From: Amoeboradix gromovi
Taxonomy: Eukaryota > Sanchytriomycota > Sanchytriomycetes > Sanchytriales > Sanchytriaceae
Assembly (NCBI GenBank): GCA_018985225.1
Contig: JADGIF010000289.1
Span: 1 to 11,621, forward strand
Direction: 5' to 3'
Length of the DNA: 11,621 bases
The position numbers were made by a program, and so were the translations under genes. Numbering within the stretch: position 1 is the first letter of the stretch; every line of letters begins with the position of its first letter. Positions 1 through 7,794 of the stretch are shown one piece after another. Under the pieces are notes generated by a model that was not told where the DNA came from, did no database searches, and saw only the letters and a program-made list of their open reading frames with translations.

Positions 1-4
1 TGGA

Positions 5-174
5 GATAGATAGAGACCATATGGCAGCAAGGAACATATACATCAAGTATATGCATCCTTATTTAATCCCGCCTCAGGTAGTGAAAGCGTGAGCGATCAC
101 TGTAACGGAGCATCTAGCATTAGCTTCTCTGGAAATTCTCGATTTTCTCGGAAATCAGGACTTTTAACGAGGAG
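5..174 (+). repeat. Dispersed ~170-bp repeat, copy 1
   Basis: This is one of three copies of the same sequence, all on the + strand (others at 414-589 and 4112-4276). It shares with copy 2 the lead-in GATAGATAGAGA and with copy 3 the block GACCATATGGCAGCAAGGAA. The conserved core runs through AATCCCGCCTCAGG, a short GNRA-type hairpin at 89-100 and the end GACTTTTAA plus GAGGAG. In the frame that is open in copies 2 and 3 there is an ATG at 21, but one G is missing after CAGG near 78, so that frame shifts and stops at TGA 90-92. A different frame stays open from 14 to 286. No terminal inverted repeats or obvious target-site duplications are visible. Weak A-box and B-box resemblance and the TTTT near the end do not amount to a tRNA-derived element. 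Confidence 0.85.
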
Positions 175-175
175 T

Positions 176-286
176 CCTCTACCCATCAAAATCCAATATC
201 ATACACGAGGTAAGTCAAGCAATACATTAAAAAATCACGAAGAGCAAGTTGCAAGAGTAGAACAGCTTGACTATTTTCTTGAATAA
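176..286 (+). other. Possible 3' coding end of an unknown gene
   Basis: Downstream of repeat copy 1 an open frame continues to a TAA at 284-286. Its last residues (HEEQVARVEQLDYFLE) read like an amphipathic helix. The stop is nested in an AATAAA at 282-287, and the 15 bases 281-295 are identical to 6801-6815, where a recognised gene ends in the same way. This suggests a genuine gene 3' end, but the frame upstream runs only through the repeat and the window edge is close, so neither start nor product can be given. It may be chance. Confidence 0.25.
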
Positions 287-413
287 ATCATTTATCGCGA
301 ATTTGTATATATTTTTGTATCATTTCAAGACTTTTCCAGATTTTTTTAATAGCATAAATACTAGATATTCTTCATTTTCATCAATGACGAATGGAAACAA
401 AGTGTAACTTGAA

Positions 414-589
414 GATAGATAGAGAGAATATTGCAGCGAGGAACATATACATCCAGTATCTGCATCCTTATTCAATCCCGCCTCAGGGTAGTGAAAGCGT
501 GAGCAATCACTGCAACGGAGCATCTAGCATTGCTAGTTTCTCTGCGGAAATTCTCGATTTTCTAGGGAACCAAGACTTTTAAAGAGGAG
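414..589 (+). repeat. Dispersed ~170-bp repeat, copy 2
   Basis: This is the second copy, about 410 nt after copy 1 in the same orientation; the sequence between and after the copies is unrelated, so it is not a longer tandem unit. The copy is open as a 63-residue ORF from ATG 391 to TAA 582, with core residues AARNIYIQYLHPYS and GSESVSNHCNG. Compared with copy 3 in that core, the third-base changes at Ala, Leu, Pro, Val and Cys codons are silent and only Tyr/His and Gln/Lys are replaced, a hint of past coding constraint. Compared with copy 1 the changes are mostly replacements. No protein family is recognised. Confidence 0.85.
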
Positions 590-631
590 CAAGTATTAAA
601 TGGAAAGTCACAAATTGTTTACTAGTGAACC

Positions 632-666
632 GTGTTCCACATTTTAAGCATTCAAATGTGGAACAC
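632..666. repeat. Perfect 13-bp inverted repeat (hairpin)
   Basis: GTGTTCCACATTT at 632-644 is followed by the 9-nt spacer TAAGCATTC and then by AAATGTGGAACAC at 654-666, the exact reverse complement. It lies about 115 nt upstream of the CCR4 start codon. It could be a paired transcription-factor site or an RNA hairpin in a 5' leader; there is no T-run to make it a terminator. Confidence 0.85.
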
Positions 667-779
667 CTAAGTTTCTACACTCGAGACATGTGAAATCTAA
701 TTCATCTTAGACCTCGTATTTAATGTAGGCGTTTATTAATTACACAATATTTCCCTCCTTCTGAAACCTATCAGTCCAA

Positions 780-2293
780 ATGAATCTCACTCTCAATGCA
801 TTAGAGGAAAGCCCACGTCAAACGTCAAAAAAGATAATTAAAAACGAGCCTTTTACGGCAATAGACCTGTCCAACATGGGTTTAAAGGCACTGTCATTGA
901 ATTTATACAAATGGTACACTTTTTTGTCGGTCATTAACATAAGTAACAATCAATTGCGGATATTGTCACCTATGATCTCTGAGCTTACACAGCTGGTGTA
1001 TCTTGATTTATCAAGTAATCAGTTGCAGCGTCTTCCTCCAGAACTGGGTCTACTATCTCAATTGCAAACATTATACTTGCACGACAATCTGCTAACTAGT
1101 CTACCACATGAGCTAGGTATGCTGTACCAGCTGAACAAACTCACACTTGATAACAATCCGTTGGCTGATATCATTTTTCAAATAGAAAAACAATCTTGCT
1201 CACAACTTATTCATTACTTAAGAGACAATGCTCCTAAATCTGCAGCACCCGAAGCTAGAACTTGGGATCCCAGCCTTAAAGATCCTTGTAACTTTACGAT
1301 ACTTTCGTATAACATTTTAGCTCAAAAGTATGCTCGCCCTAAACTTTACGGCTACACGCCCAACTGGGCTTTGGATTGGATGTATAGGAGAGATAAGATT
1401 ATGTCTGAATTGTCGCTGTATAAGCCTGATATAATCTGTTTGCAGGAGGTCGAACATGGTGAGTTTGATTCTTATTTTTCTCCCAAGTTGGCAAACTTAT
1501 CAAGTGTATCATACAAAGGCGTGTTTTTTCAAAAGTCAAGAGCTAAGACCATGAGCGATGTGGATAAAAAATCTGTCGACGGCTGTGCTATATTTGCTAG
1601 AATGGACAAATTTGATATTCAAAGCCAGCACTTATTGGAGTTCAACGAATTAGCACTGAAACAGCACTACTTAGACAAGACAGACAGTTTGTTTACTAGA
1701 CTTATGCAAAGAGATAACATTGCAGTTGTTGCAATGTTGAGACATAGGCATACCCATATCCCATTATGGGTAGTTAACTGCCATATTCATTGGGACCCAA
1801 ATTTTAATGATGTGAAGATACTGCAAACTGCTATAATGTTGGAGGAAGTAGCTAAACTGGTAGGAAACCACCCCCTAATAATATGTGGTGATTTTAATTC
1901 TACTCCGGACTCGGCTGTTGTTACTTTGATGACAGAAAAGAAGCTTTCTGGAGAGCATCCTGAATTACTTGGAATTGATTACGGTGAATCATTGAAGACC
2001 CACGGACTGAAGAATAGATTGCAATCTCTTTCAAATGCTTATGAACATAATATACTGCCATTTACAAATTATACCCCCGGCTTTAAAGGTGTGATTGACT
2101 ATATATTTTATTCAGATAGACTATTACAAGTTTGTGAGACTTTAGGCGGAATTGGGAAAGAGTATTATTCAAAGTATGTTGGATTTCCAAACGCGCATTT
2201 ACCGTCAGAGTATTCAATATCTAATGTAGTCATATAAGCCTTATTGCCGAGTTTAAGATTAGCCAGACAACAATAAAGCAATTTCATTCTTAG
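780..2293 (+). CDS. CCR4: CCR4/CNOT6-type deadenylase (LRR + EEP nuclease)
   Basis: This is the catalytic poly(A) 3' exonuclease of the CCR4-NOT complex, which shortens mRNA tails in the cytoplasm. The CDS is 780-2209 joined to 2230-2293 (497 residues). Leucine-rich repeats occupy about residues 25-135 (LDLSSNQLQRLPPEL, LYLHDNLLTSLPHEL), followed by the endonuclease/exonuclease/phosphatase domain from about 171: SYN with N178, LQEVE with E223, NCHIHW with N333 and H335, CGDFNS with D371 and N373, and D440 before YIFYS. Unspliced, the frame ends at 2237 in an unrelated tail. Removing the 20-nt intron gives HLPSDHISLIAEFKI, the conserved ending with D477-H478. The LRR-EEP fusion is typical of fungal Ccr4 and animal CNOT6, and the Gln-rich N-terminus of yeast Ccr4 is absent. 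An AATAAA at 2272-2277 lies inside the last codons. Striatin starts 36 nt downstream. Confidence 0.96.
2210..2229 (+). other. 20-nt spliceosomal intron in CCR4
   Basis: GTATTCAATATCTAATGTAG splits the Asp477 codon (GA|T). It has a GT-AG boundary and the branch-like CTAAT placed directly before the 3' splice site. Removal restores the invariant SDH motif and 20 further residues. It has the same length and architecture as the introns in striatin and actin. Confidence 0.93.
2272..2277 (+). terminator. AATAAA poly(A) signal inside CCR4 last exon
   Basis: An AATAAA hexamer lies 13 nt before the spliced stop codon (TAG 2291-2293). Cleavage 10-30 nt downstream would fall in the 36-nt gap before striatin, so the 3' UTR would be almost nil. 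Confidence 0.5.
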
Positions 2294-2329
2294 TTTATAA
2301 TCTTTTTTAATCCCGTGAAACTACTGCTT

Positions 2330-3723
2330 ATGCAAGAGGATTCAATGAATTTTAATAATGTTGTACATTATCTAGCTTCAGAATTTAAAAAATTTGAACG
2401 GGAGAGGCTCGAATGGCAAATTGAGAAAAATGCACTACTTGATAAGATAGCAGTAATGGAAGGAGAGAAAAGAGCTCTGCAGCATTTAAACAAGGATATG
2501 CATAATAAGCTAGTGCTATCTACGGGCAAAATCGAGAAACCCAACATTAATATAATAAAGAAAAAGGAAGAAACTAGGCAACTACTTTATAATTTTATGA
2601 GAGAGGCTAAGCAATTGGCAACTACTCCTTTTGAACAGCAAAATGAAAGATCTAATGAGACTTTGATAGAGTCATACCCTAAGTCATATTACAATATGGA
2701 GGAATTGGACGACTTGGCAACAATAAAGGTGGAAGATTTAAAGAAAGAAAAAAGGTCTTGGCGATCAAGCTTGAATTACAGGTCTCATTTTGATGTAGTT
2801 AGAAGCGTGCTGTTTATTGATCATTACCATTTCCTCTCTTTGGGTGACGATGGATGTGCCAAAGTGTGGAATTTGAAATCCGAGGATCCATTCAGATGCT
2901 TTAGAGCAGCGTCCCCACTTATTTCTGGTACTATAATGAGTACAGCTTTATATGGGTCAGAAAATGTGGCTATTTGTGGTGACTTAGTCGGCAGATTACA
3001 CATGTTTAAAATTGATACCAGTAGACCTGTAGAGGATTACCCAAATTACGATAAATCCTTCAGATTGTTTGAGAATAAGGAGCACACTGATTCAATATGG
3101 GATATAGCATCATTTGATAAACAGTCAAAGTTCGTTAGTGTTAGCAGTGATACTTCGGTTAGACTATGGGACTTAAAAGCGAGTGGAATATCTCATTTGC
3201 ACTCTATCACCAGTAGCTACATACTAATATAGTAGATGGTCAGATTCCTACCACTGTGTCTGCCTCTAACCATTTAAATGACACTCTGTACGTTGGGTTC
3301 AATTCCGGGCAACTGAGAGCCATAGAGTTAGCTACTGGTACTGCACTAGACACAATAAGTGCTAGCGCAGAACCTGGTATCCAAATCAATCAGATCAGAA
3401 CACACCCTACTGAGAATCTACTTGGGTGTGCCATGGATGATAAAACTCTTGTTTTAGTTGATCCTAGGCAAGAAAACACAGTCACCAGGATTAATGCACA
3501 CACAGATAGTGTTACAAGCGTTGCATTTCATAGCAATAGCTGCATAACTGGTAGCCATGATGGTAGTGTAAGAATATGGGATCTAACAACAAGGACTTGC
3601 GTTCAAGAGTTTACAGCTCACAGAAAGAAGTTTGATGAATCAGTCTGCAACTTGGACTGCATGGGTGACTCTCTGTTAAGCTGCGGAGCGGACGGACTAA
3701 TTAAATACTTCTCTCTACTGTGA
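2330..3723 (+). CDS. STRN: Striatin family WD40 scaffold (STRIPAK/Far8-like)
   Basis: Striatins scaffold PP2A and germinal-centre kinases in the STRIPAK (yeast Far, fission yeast SIP) complex. The CDS is 2330-3212 joined to 3233-3723 (457 residues). The N-terminal striatin signature, a short helix plus coiled coil at about residues 8-60 (VVHYLASEFKKFERERLEW, then a GEKRAL/NKDM segment), is followed by a linker with a basic helix near 138-146. A WD40 propeller runs from about 149 to the end, with blades such as AKVWNL, VRLWDL and VRIWDL. The C-terminal AHRKKFDESV and GADGLIKYF are hallmarks of striatin. Without splicing the protein would stop at 3232 in mid-propeller. A second ATG at 2345 (MNFNN) is an equally good start. 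At 457 residues it is shorter than most striatins because the linker is reduced. Confidence 0.93.
3213..3232 (+). other. 20-nt spliceosomal intron in striatin
   Basis: GTAGCTACATACTAATATAG has the yeast-like branch motif TACTAAT fused to the 3' splice site. Its removal joins A|TA into an Ile codon and brings the two WD40 halves into one frame (HSIT-I-DGQIPTTVS). Retention introduces an in-frame TAG. Confidence 0.94.
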
Positions 3724-3738
3724 TTTACCTTATAGAAA

Positions 3739-3744
3739 AATAAA
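3739..3744 (+). terminator. AATAAA poly(A) signal of striatin
   Basis: The AATAAA starts 16 nt after the striatin stop and ends at the base before the stop codon of the opposing gene (3745-3747). The striatin transcript therefore probably overlaps the opposite gene's coding end. Confidence 0.6.
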
Positions 3745-4026
3745 TTAAATATTTCTTTTATTTAGATACGCTTGTTCTAATTCTTTGTCATACATCATGG
3801 TTGGTATCCAAGTGTCTGGTACTCGCGGTCTTATTTCTAGTTTTCTGCCCCATTGAAATACGGAATAGCAAACAATTGTTGATAGACCAAGAATGAAAAC
3901 GAAATTAGTCTTCCAATGCTTGGTTTGAGTATACGCACCACCAGTGGGAGACCATATGTACTTGGGCAATAAGCTCTCTGGTGGAGGACGAGAACCATAT
4001 TTGGTGCTACTTCTCCAGAAATTCAT
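3745..4026 (-). CDS. Small single-pass membrane protein, possibly mitochondrial complex I accessory type
   Basis: This is a 93-residue protein. The start chosen is ATG at 4024-4026 (MNFWRSS). A longer open frame to 4143 exists, but its extra 39 residues come from the antisense of repeat copy 3 and are unlikely to be real. The pattern is a Pro-rich N-terminus, WSPTGGAY...KHWKTN, one hydrophobic helix at about 41-59, then Arg-rich LEIRPRVP and DTWIPTMMYDKE. The order Pro-Gly-Gly, Lys-x-Trp-Lys-x-Asn, one membrane helix and a charged tail with Pro-x-x-W/M resembles a small family of mitochondrial inner-membrane proteins that I associate with complex I accessory subunits; that link is recall and inference. 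It converges with striatin, with 21 nt between the stops. Confidence 0.6.
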   Translation of the reverse strand: MNFWRSSTKYGSRPPPESLLPKYIWSPTGGAYTQTKHWKTNFVFILGLSTIVCYSVFQWGRKLEIRPRVPDTWIPTMMYDKELEQAYLNKRNI

Positions 4027-4111
4027 TTCTAAACAAGGGTTAACATTATGGACATACTCTATGAAAAATTGACTGAAGTTTAGAAGAGACAAGAAAGAAA
4101 AAAAGGTGAGG

Positions 4112-4276
4112 GACCATATGGCAGCAAGGAACATACACATCAAGTATCTTCATCCTTATTCAATCCCACCTCAGGGTAGTGAAAGCGTAAGCAATCACTG
4201 TAACGGATTCACTAGTACTGCTAGTTTCTCTGTAGTAATTCTCGATTTCTCTGAAATCAGGACTTTTAACCAGGAG
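4112..4276 (+). repeat. Dispersed ~170-bp repeat, copy 3
   Basis: This is the third copy, 86 bp upstream of the minus-strand membrane-protein gene and antisense to its putative 5' flank. It lacks the GATAGATAGAGA lead-in but keeps the rest, including GACTTTTAA and the AGGAG end. It is open in the same frame as copy 2: ATG 4118 to TGA 4280-4282, 54 residues with AARNIHIKYLHPYS. It may supply promoter sequence to the adjacent gene, or simply be an insertion. Confidence 0.85.
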
Positions 4277-5033
4277 ACATGAGAAAACCAAGAAAGATAG
4301 TTAAATTTGTTGAAAAAAGCTGTTCTAGAATTGTCTTTGCTCATAAATAAGACCAAATTATTCTAAACTTATATTCAGACACCAATAATCAACTCTTGGG
4401 CCTTGTTATTAGTAAATCAAAATAGCCTGATGTTAATTCTTCGCAGCTCCATTTGATACCAAGAAAGACCAGAACTTCTGCGACGGGAAAATGCACCCTC
4501 TCTATATCATTGCCACTAATTTCATTAGTCAGTTCCTAAATTAGAGACCCTCTGTGGAGATTTCGACCTGTATCAGCATGATATACTCTTAATAACACTC
4601 TCAATGATGACCAATATAGATTTTAGCCATTTCAAATACTTAAATACAGAGAATCTTAATAATTAGATCTTTAAGGCCTTCAAGACAGATGTGATCAGAA
4701 AAAGCTCCCACACACTTCCGACATCAACGAGCCAAGTTTGAAATAAAGCAAAAGATAAAGTACCTCAAACAGAAACTACTGTATGCACTTAGTGTTATGA
4801 CTCTTCTCTCGTTATTTTCAAGTTCACACTGAAATAAAAGGGGTTGGTAACAACTAGTTATCACTTGAGATACCTGTAATCAAACAACGGTCCTTTATTC
4901 TTGATTACTACCGCATTTTTGAAATATTTTGGAAGTTTCTTCAACTATTTGCAGTTAATGGCCAAGAATCACAAATATCCAAACAAAAGACCAGCGCAGC
5001 AAACAACTTTAAAAGTAATTTCTATTTATTGTG
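4277..5033. other. ~750-nt stretch without a confident gene
   Basis: No ORF above about 60 codons is present on either strand, which is unusual in this gene-packed window. On the minus strand one frame is open for 48 codons (4392-4535, ending at TGA 4389-4391; contains HFPVAEVLVFLGIKWS) and, in the same frame before a single TAG (4536-4538), for 28 more codons (4539-4622; contains RVYHADTGRNLH). On the plus strand a basic 23-codon ORF starts at 4279. The options are a gene cut up by tiny introns, a decayed gene, a non-coding RNA or an extended 3'/5' region. No tRNA, 5S, U6 or SRP signature was convincing. Confidence 0.4.
5025..5030 (-). terminator. AATAAA poly(A) signal of ankyrin gene
   Basis: TTTATT on the + strand reads AATAAA on the minus strand, 3 nt past the ankyrin stop codon (5034-5036). 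Confidence 0.55.
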
Positions 5034-5906
5034 TTATTCAGAAATAATCTGAGTATAATCTTGATAAAAGAATCTACATTTTTGAAGTGTTAATTTCAAC
5101 TTCTTGTCACTGCAGTAATGTTCTGGCAACTTGCCATTAACATCCTTTAAAGAGGGATTAGCCCCACTTTGCAATAAACATAAAATCATTTCTTCATTGT
5201 TAAGCCAAGAAGCCAAATGAAGAGCACTGATTCCTTTTGATAAAATATCCTGCTCATATCTAGGAGACTCCTGGCTATTCGAGGAATAAATCCCTTGAAT
5301 ACAGCAAAGTGAAAGAGTTTGACGATTGACATTGCAACCCACGCTCAGCATTCTTATCACTAAGCCTGACAGGTTCTTTAGAACAGCTAAATGCAATGGC
5401 GTGACGCCATAAACATCGGGTAAATCCACTGTTTTCATATAAGAAAGCAACGCGAAAGCGCAGTTTGGCTGATCATTGATCAGTGCGACATGCAATGGTG
5501 AGTGATATGTATCGACTGTGCATAACAATGGATCAAGACCTTTGCTAACAAAGAGTTTTATCATTGGCAATCTGCCATATGCACATGCAACATGAAGGGC
5601 ATTAAGCCCATTCTTACATCGTACCAACACGCTGGCTTTCTTTTTTATAAGCCATTCTACTGAATCACTGGAAGTTGATGCAGCAGCTTTTATCAAAGCA
5701 CACTCGCCATCAGCACTTCGTTTATTCAGATGTTTTGGTGAAAAATATTGTTGCATTCCATCTAGCTTGCCATACAAGCAGCTGTTGACAAACTTGCTAA
5801 GTGGTGATTTCTGAGATATCAAGCACGGTTGAATTGAGTACTTTTTAACATGGGCAGACACATAGCCTGTCTCGAAAGGACTAATAGCTTCGAGGCTATC
5901 TAACAT
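5034..5906 (-). CDS. Ankyrin-repeat protein, function unknown
   Basis: This is a 290-residue protein with about five ankyrin repeats between residues 64 and 265. Canonical repeat cores are ALHVACAYG (~103-111), SPLHVALIND (~136), TPLHLAVLKN (~169) and SALHLASWLN (~227), followed by LLQSGANPSLKD. A ~30-residue insertion (about 195-225, Ser/Cys-rich) separates the fourth and fifth repeats. The first ~60 residues have no recognised domain. No catalytic domain, membrane helix or signal is visible, so only a protein-binding role can be inferred. The start is the ATG at 5904-5906, the only one before the repeats. It diverges from the membrane-protein gene at 6117 with a 210-nt intergenic region. 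Confidence 0.88.
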   Translation of the reverse strand: MLDSLEAISPFETGYVSAHVKKYSIQPCLISQKSPLSKFVNSCLYGKLDGMQQYFSPKHLNKRSADGECALIKAAASTSSDSVEWLIKKKASVLVRCKNGLNALHVACAYGRLPMIKLFVSKGLDPLLCTVDTYHSPLHVALINDQPNCAFALLSYMKTVDLPDVYGVTPLHLAVLKNLSGLVIRMLSVGCNVNRQTLSLCCIQGIYSSNSQESPRYEQDILSKGISALHLASWLNNEEMILCLLQSGANPSLKDVNGKLPEHYCSDKKLKLTLQKCRFFYQDYTQIISE

Positions 5907-6116
5907 GGAGAAGATTGAAATTTAGATTTTTAGACTTTGATTGGTTGAAAACGGCCACGAGTCAAATGATGTGATATTTTCATATCATCCACGAAAATCT
6001 CTGGGAATTGAATTTATATCCACTTGCCTTAATACTTGGCCAGCTAACTTTCTGTTTTAAAAATTCGACCATCACGGCCATGTCAAATCTAAAACGAGGA
6101 TTGCAACTTTTATAAA

Positions 6117-6806
6117 ATGATATATCGGCACATTTTAAAAGGATACTCTATTTGTTTGATAACATTTATTATACCAGTTTATCTGGCAAACTATCTCTTA
6201 TCCCTCGTTAATGAGAACATTTCAACAGGCTTGGCAATTTACTATTTGTTAAAATTTTCGAAATACATTTTCCTCTGCTTTTACAACGTGCTATCGGGAA
6301 TATTACTAATTCCCTATTACAGCAAATTAATATCGCTCGTGGAAGATCATTTTAATTTGCAAAAGTTAAGTGTTTCCATGGGCTTTGCTGTAAAAAACAT
6401 ATTTTACTCTCTTTACACATTTGTTATATTGTACAGCATATACATCGTACTCGTTTTGCTTAGCTTTCTTAGTAATAGTGTACTTCTGCATTTGCTGTTA
6501 TTTCTTTACTGGCAGCTCTACTACGGTATTGCTTGTTTATCTTCTATTTATCCTATGTCCAATGCCATCGATCTACTTCAGACCCATCCGTCTTTTTTAA
6601 TACTTGTTGCACCACTGAGTTATATGACTTGCACTGGCACTTTTGAAGAAGCTCTTTTGTATTACCAGTTGTTGGTGATTCCCATTTTAGTAATTATAAG
6701 ACTAATCCATGGATATATGCCCGTATACAGAGTAGATTGGCTGAACTGGCTCAAAGCACTAGTTTACATGGTAATACGGCAGAATCAAAAAACATATAAA
6801 GAATAA
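6117..6806 (+). CDS. Polytopic membrane protein, possibly EI24-like
   Basis: This is a 229-residue, strongly hydrophobic protein with about five or six predicted helices (roughly 13-33, 50-66, 93-115, 119-140, 159-175 and 182-198) and no cleavable signal. The family is not firmly recognised. The layout (paired N-terminal helices, a long middle hydrophobic block, then a Trp/Tyr-rich loop with SNAIDLL followed by Ala-Pro-Leu and a last helix pair) loosely resembles EI24/CysZ-type ER membrane proteins, but that is a guess. The TAA stop is nested in an AATAAA at 6802-6807. It converges with the ethanolamine kinase gene with one base between stop codons. Confidence 0.7.
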   Translation: MIYRHILKGYSICLITFIIPVYLANYLLSLVNENISTGLAIYYLLKFSKYIFLCFYNVLSGILLIPYYSKLISLVEDHFNLQKLSVSMGFAVKNIFYSLYTFVILYSIYIVLVLLSFLSNSVLLHLLLFLYWQLYYGIACLSSIYPMSNAIDLLQTHPSFLILVAPLSYMTCTGTFEEALLYYQLLVIPILVIIRLIHGYMPVYRVDWLNWLKALVYMVIRQNQKTYKE

Positions 6807-6816
6807 ATCATTTATT
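6802..6816. terminator. Palindromic bidirectional poly(A) signal
   Basis: AATAAATCATTTATT is a palindrome apart from its central base. It supplies AATAAA on the plus strand (6802-6807, overlapping the TAA stop) and AATAAA on the minus strand (6816-6811, within the last codons of the kinase gene). Both transcripts must end inside the opposing gene. Confidence 0.7.
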
Positions 6817-7794
6817 ATTTTTCAACTCTTTGTATCTCGCCAGTCTTTTCTCTGCATATAGCTTGTAATCAAAGTCAAGTTCGGAGACGTCCGACTGGAT
6901 TACTGCCCACAATCCCCACATGTAGTGACTAGCTAGTATGCAAGAATTAACTTCATTATAAAACACATTTTTGTCGATACTCAGCTGAGATTCGGCCAAG
7001 TACACACAGATAAGATTCATTACCAGATCTCTTGGTGGAAACTTGGACCAGTTACATTCAAACCCACAAAGTTCGTTGAAAAAATTGGCCAGATCAAAGG
7101 CCCTGCAATTAGGAAAAGAGTATTCAAAATCGATAAAATGTACAACATAAAAATCATCGCTTGGCTGCAGGATGATGTTTCCAAGAAGCAAATCATTGTG
7201 AGAATTGGCGACATCCGATGGAAGAATTGAAAGTAGAAAATTTAATTCTCCAAGAAAGTCAAAAGAAAAAGTATCAGTTGAATGATCCAATTCCTTGTAC
7301 CATTTTTTCATAGTATTCTCAAATTGGTTTCCATCTTCAAAGGGTTCGATTGCATGAAATCTAGCCATTTTTTGTACTACGGCTTCTAAGACTGGAACGG
7401 GAAGATCAACTGGTGGGTATACTTCACGAGAGCTAGTCAGAACACTATCTTCTTGATCCGAATATGATATCAATGGAAATCCGCTTTTGTAGCCATAAAT
7501 CAAACCATTATTAAATGTGTAATAGATGGGTGGCGATTCGCCAAATTGGCAAAGGTAGCAGAGGTATTCTATTTCCTTCTTGCGATCAATCATAATTTCA
7601 GTTTTGTTTCCATACAATCTTACTAATAGTTCCTTTGGGTTCGCAACAGAGGTTGCTTTTATTAGTTTATTTGTAATACCAGAGGATAATTCAATGGTGT
7701 ATTTGTGATAAAACATCTTGGAAAGCAGCTCCTCTACTGAATCGCTATCGAGGGCAATATTCAAATGCTGAGGTAGTCCAATTTCTGGTTTCAT
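6808..7794 (-). CDS. EKI1: Ethanolamine kinase (choline/ethanolamine kinase family)
   Basis: This enzyme phosphorylates ethanolamine with ATP, the first step of the CDP-ethanolamine (Kennedy) route to phosphatidylethanolamine, in the cytosol. The protein has 328 residues. It shows the nucleotide-loop segment GITNKLIKA (39-47), the ethanolamine-kinase-like VRLYGNKTEIMIDRKKEIE (58-76), MARFHAIEP (~143), Brenner's motif SHNDLLLGNII (H199, N200, D201, N206) and the metal-binding IDFEYSFPNCRAFDLANFFNE (D222, E224). HNDLL and YGNKT favour ethanolamine over choline as substrate, since choline kinases usually have HNDxQ. Length is near that of short eukaryotic family members, and no catalytic residue is missing. 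It is divergent from CABLES with a 118-nt shared promoter region. Confidence 0.92.
   Translation of the reverse strand: MKPEIGLPQHLNIALDSDSVEELLSKMFYHKYTIELSSGITNKLIKATSVANPKELLVRLYGNKTEIMIDRKKEIEYLCYLCQFGESPPIYYTFNNGLIYGYKSGFPLISYSDQEDSVLTSSREVYPPVDLPVPVLEAVVQKMARFHAIEPFEDGNQFENTMKKWYKELDHSTDTFSFDFLGELNFLLSILPSDVANSHNDLLLGNIILQPSDDFYVVHFIDFEYSFPNCRAFDLANFFNELCGFECNWSKFPPRDLVMNLICVYLAESQLSIDKNVFYNEVNSCILASHYMWGLWAVIQSDVSELDFDYKLYAEKRLARYKELKNNK

Noticed and set aside
5-174. tRNA-derived SINE reading of the repeat (TGGC A-box, TTCAATCC B-box, TTTT end)
   Set aside because: Box matches are weak, the flanking bases do not form a T-arm stem and no tRNA fold is possible.
14-180. Tyrosine-kinase catalytic loop in the repeat (DRDHMAARN resembles HRDLAARN)
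   Set aside because: There is an extra residue inside the motif, no DFG follows and nothing around it resembles a kinase domain.
720-732. Another tiny intron ending TTAATGTAG
   Set aside because: The acceptor matches, but no GT lies 20 nt upstream and the site is outside any recognised coding sequence.
848-859. U5 snRNA-like loop GCCTTTTACGGC
   Set aside because: It lies inside the CCR4 coding sequence in the first leucine-rich repeat, with no U5 stems or Sm site around it.
3213-3256. Two separate WD40 genes, one ending at 3232 and one starting near 3256
   Set aside because: The second part has no ATG at its start, and splicing the 20-nt intron joins both into one striatin.
4027-4143. Longer N-terminus for the small minus-strand membrane protein
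   Set aside because: The extension reads antisense repeat copy 3; MNFWRSS at 4026 gives a sensible 93-residue protein.
4644-4653. U6 snRNA-like ATACAGAGAA
   Set aside because: The bases that must follow in U6 (AGCATGGCCCC region) are absent.
4958-5047. Short ORF starting MAKNH, reminiscent of ribosomal protein eL29
   Set aside because: After the first residues the eL29 pattern is absent, and it overlaps the ankyrin gene's 3' end on the opposite strand.
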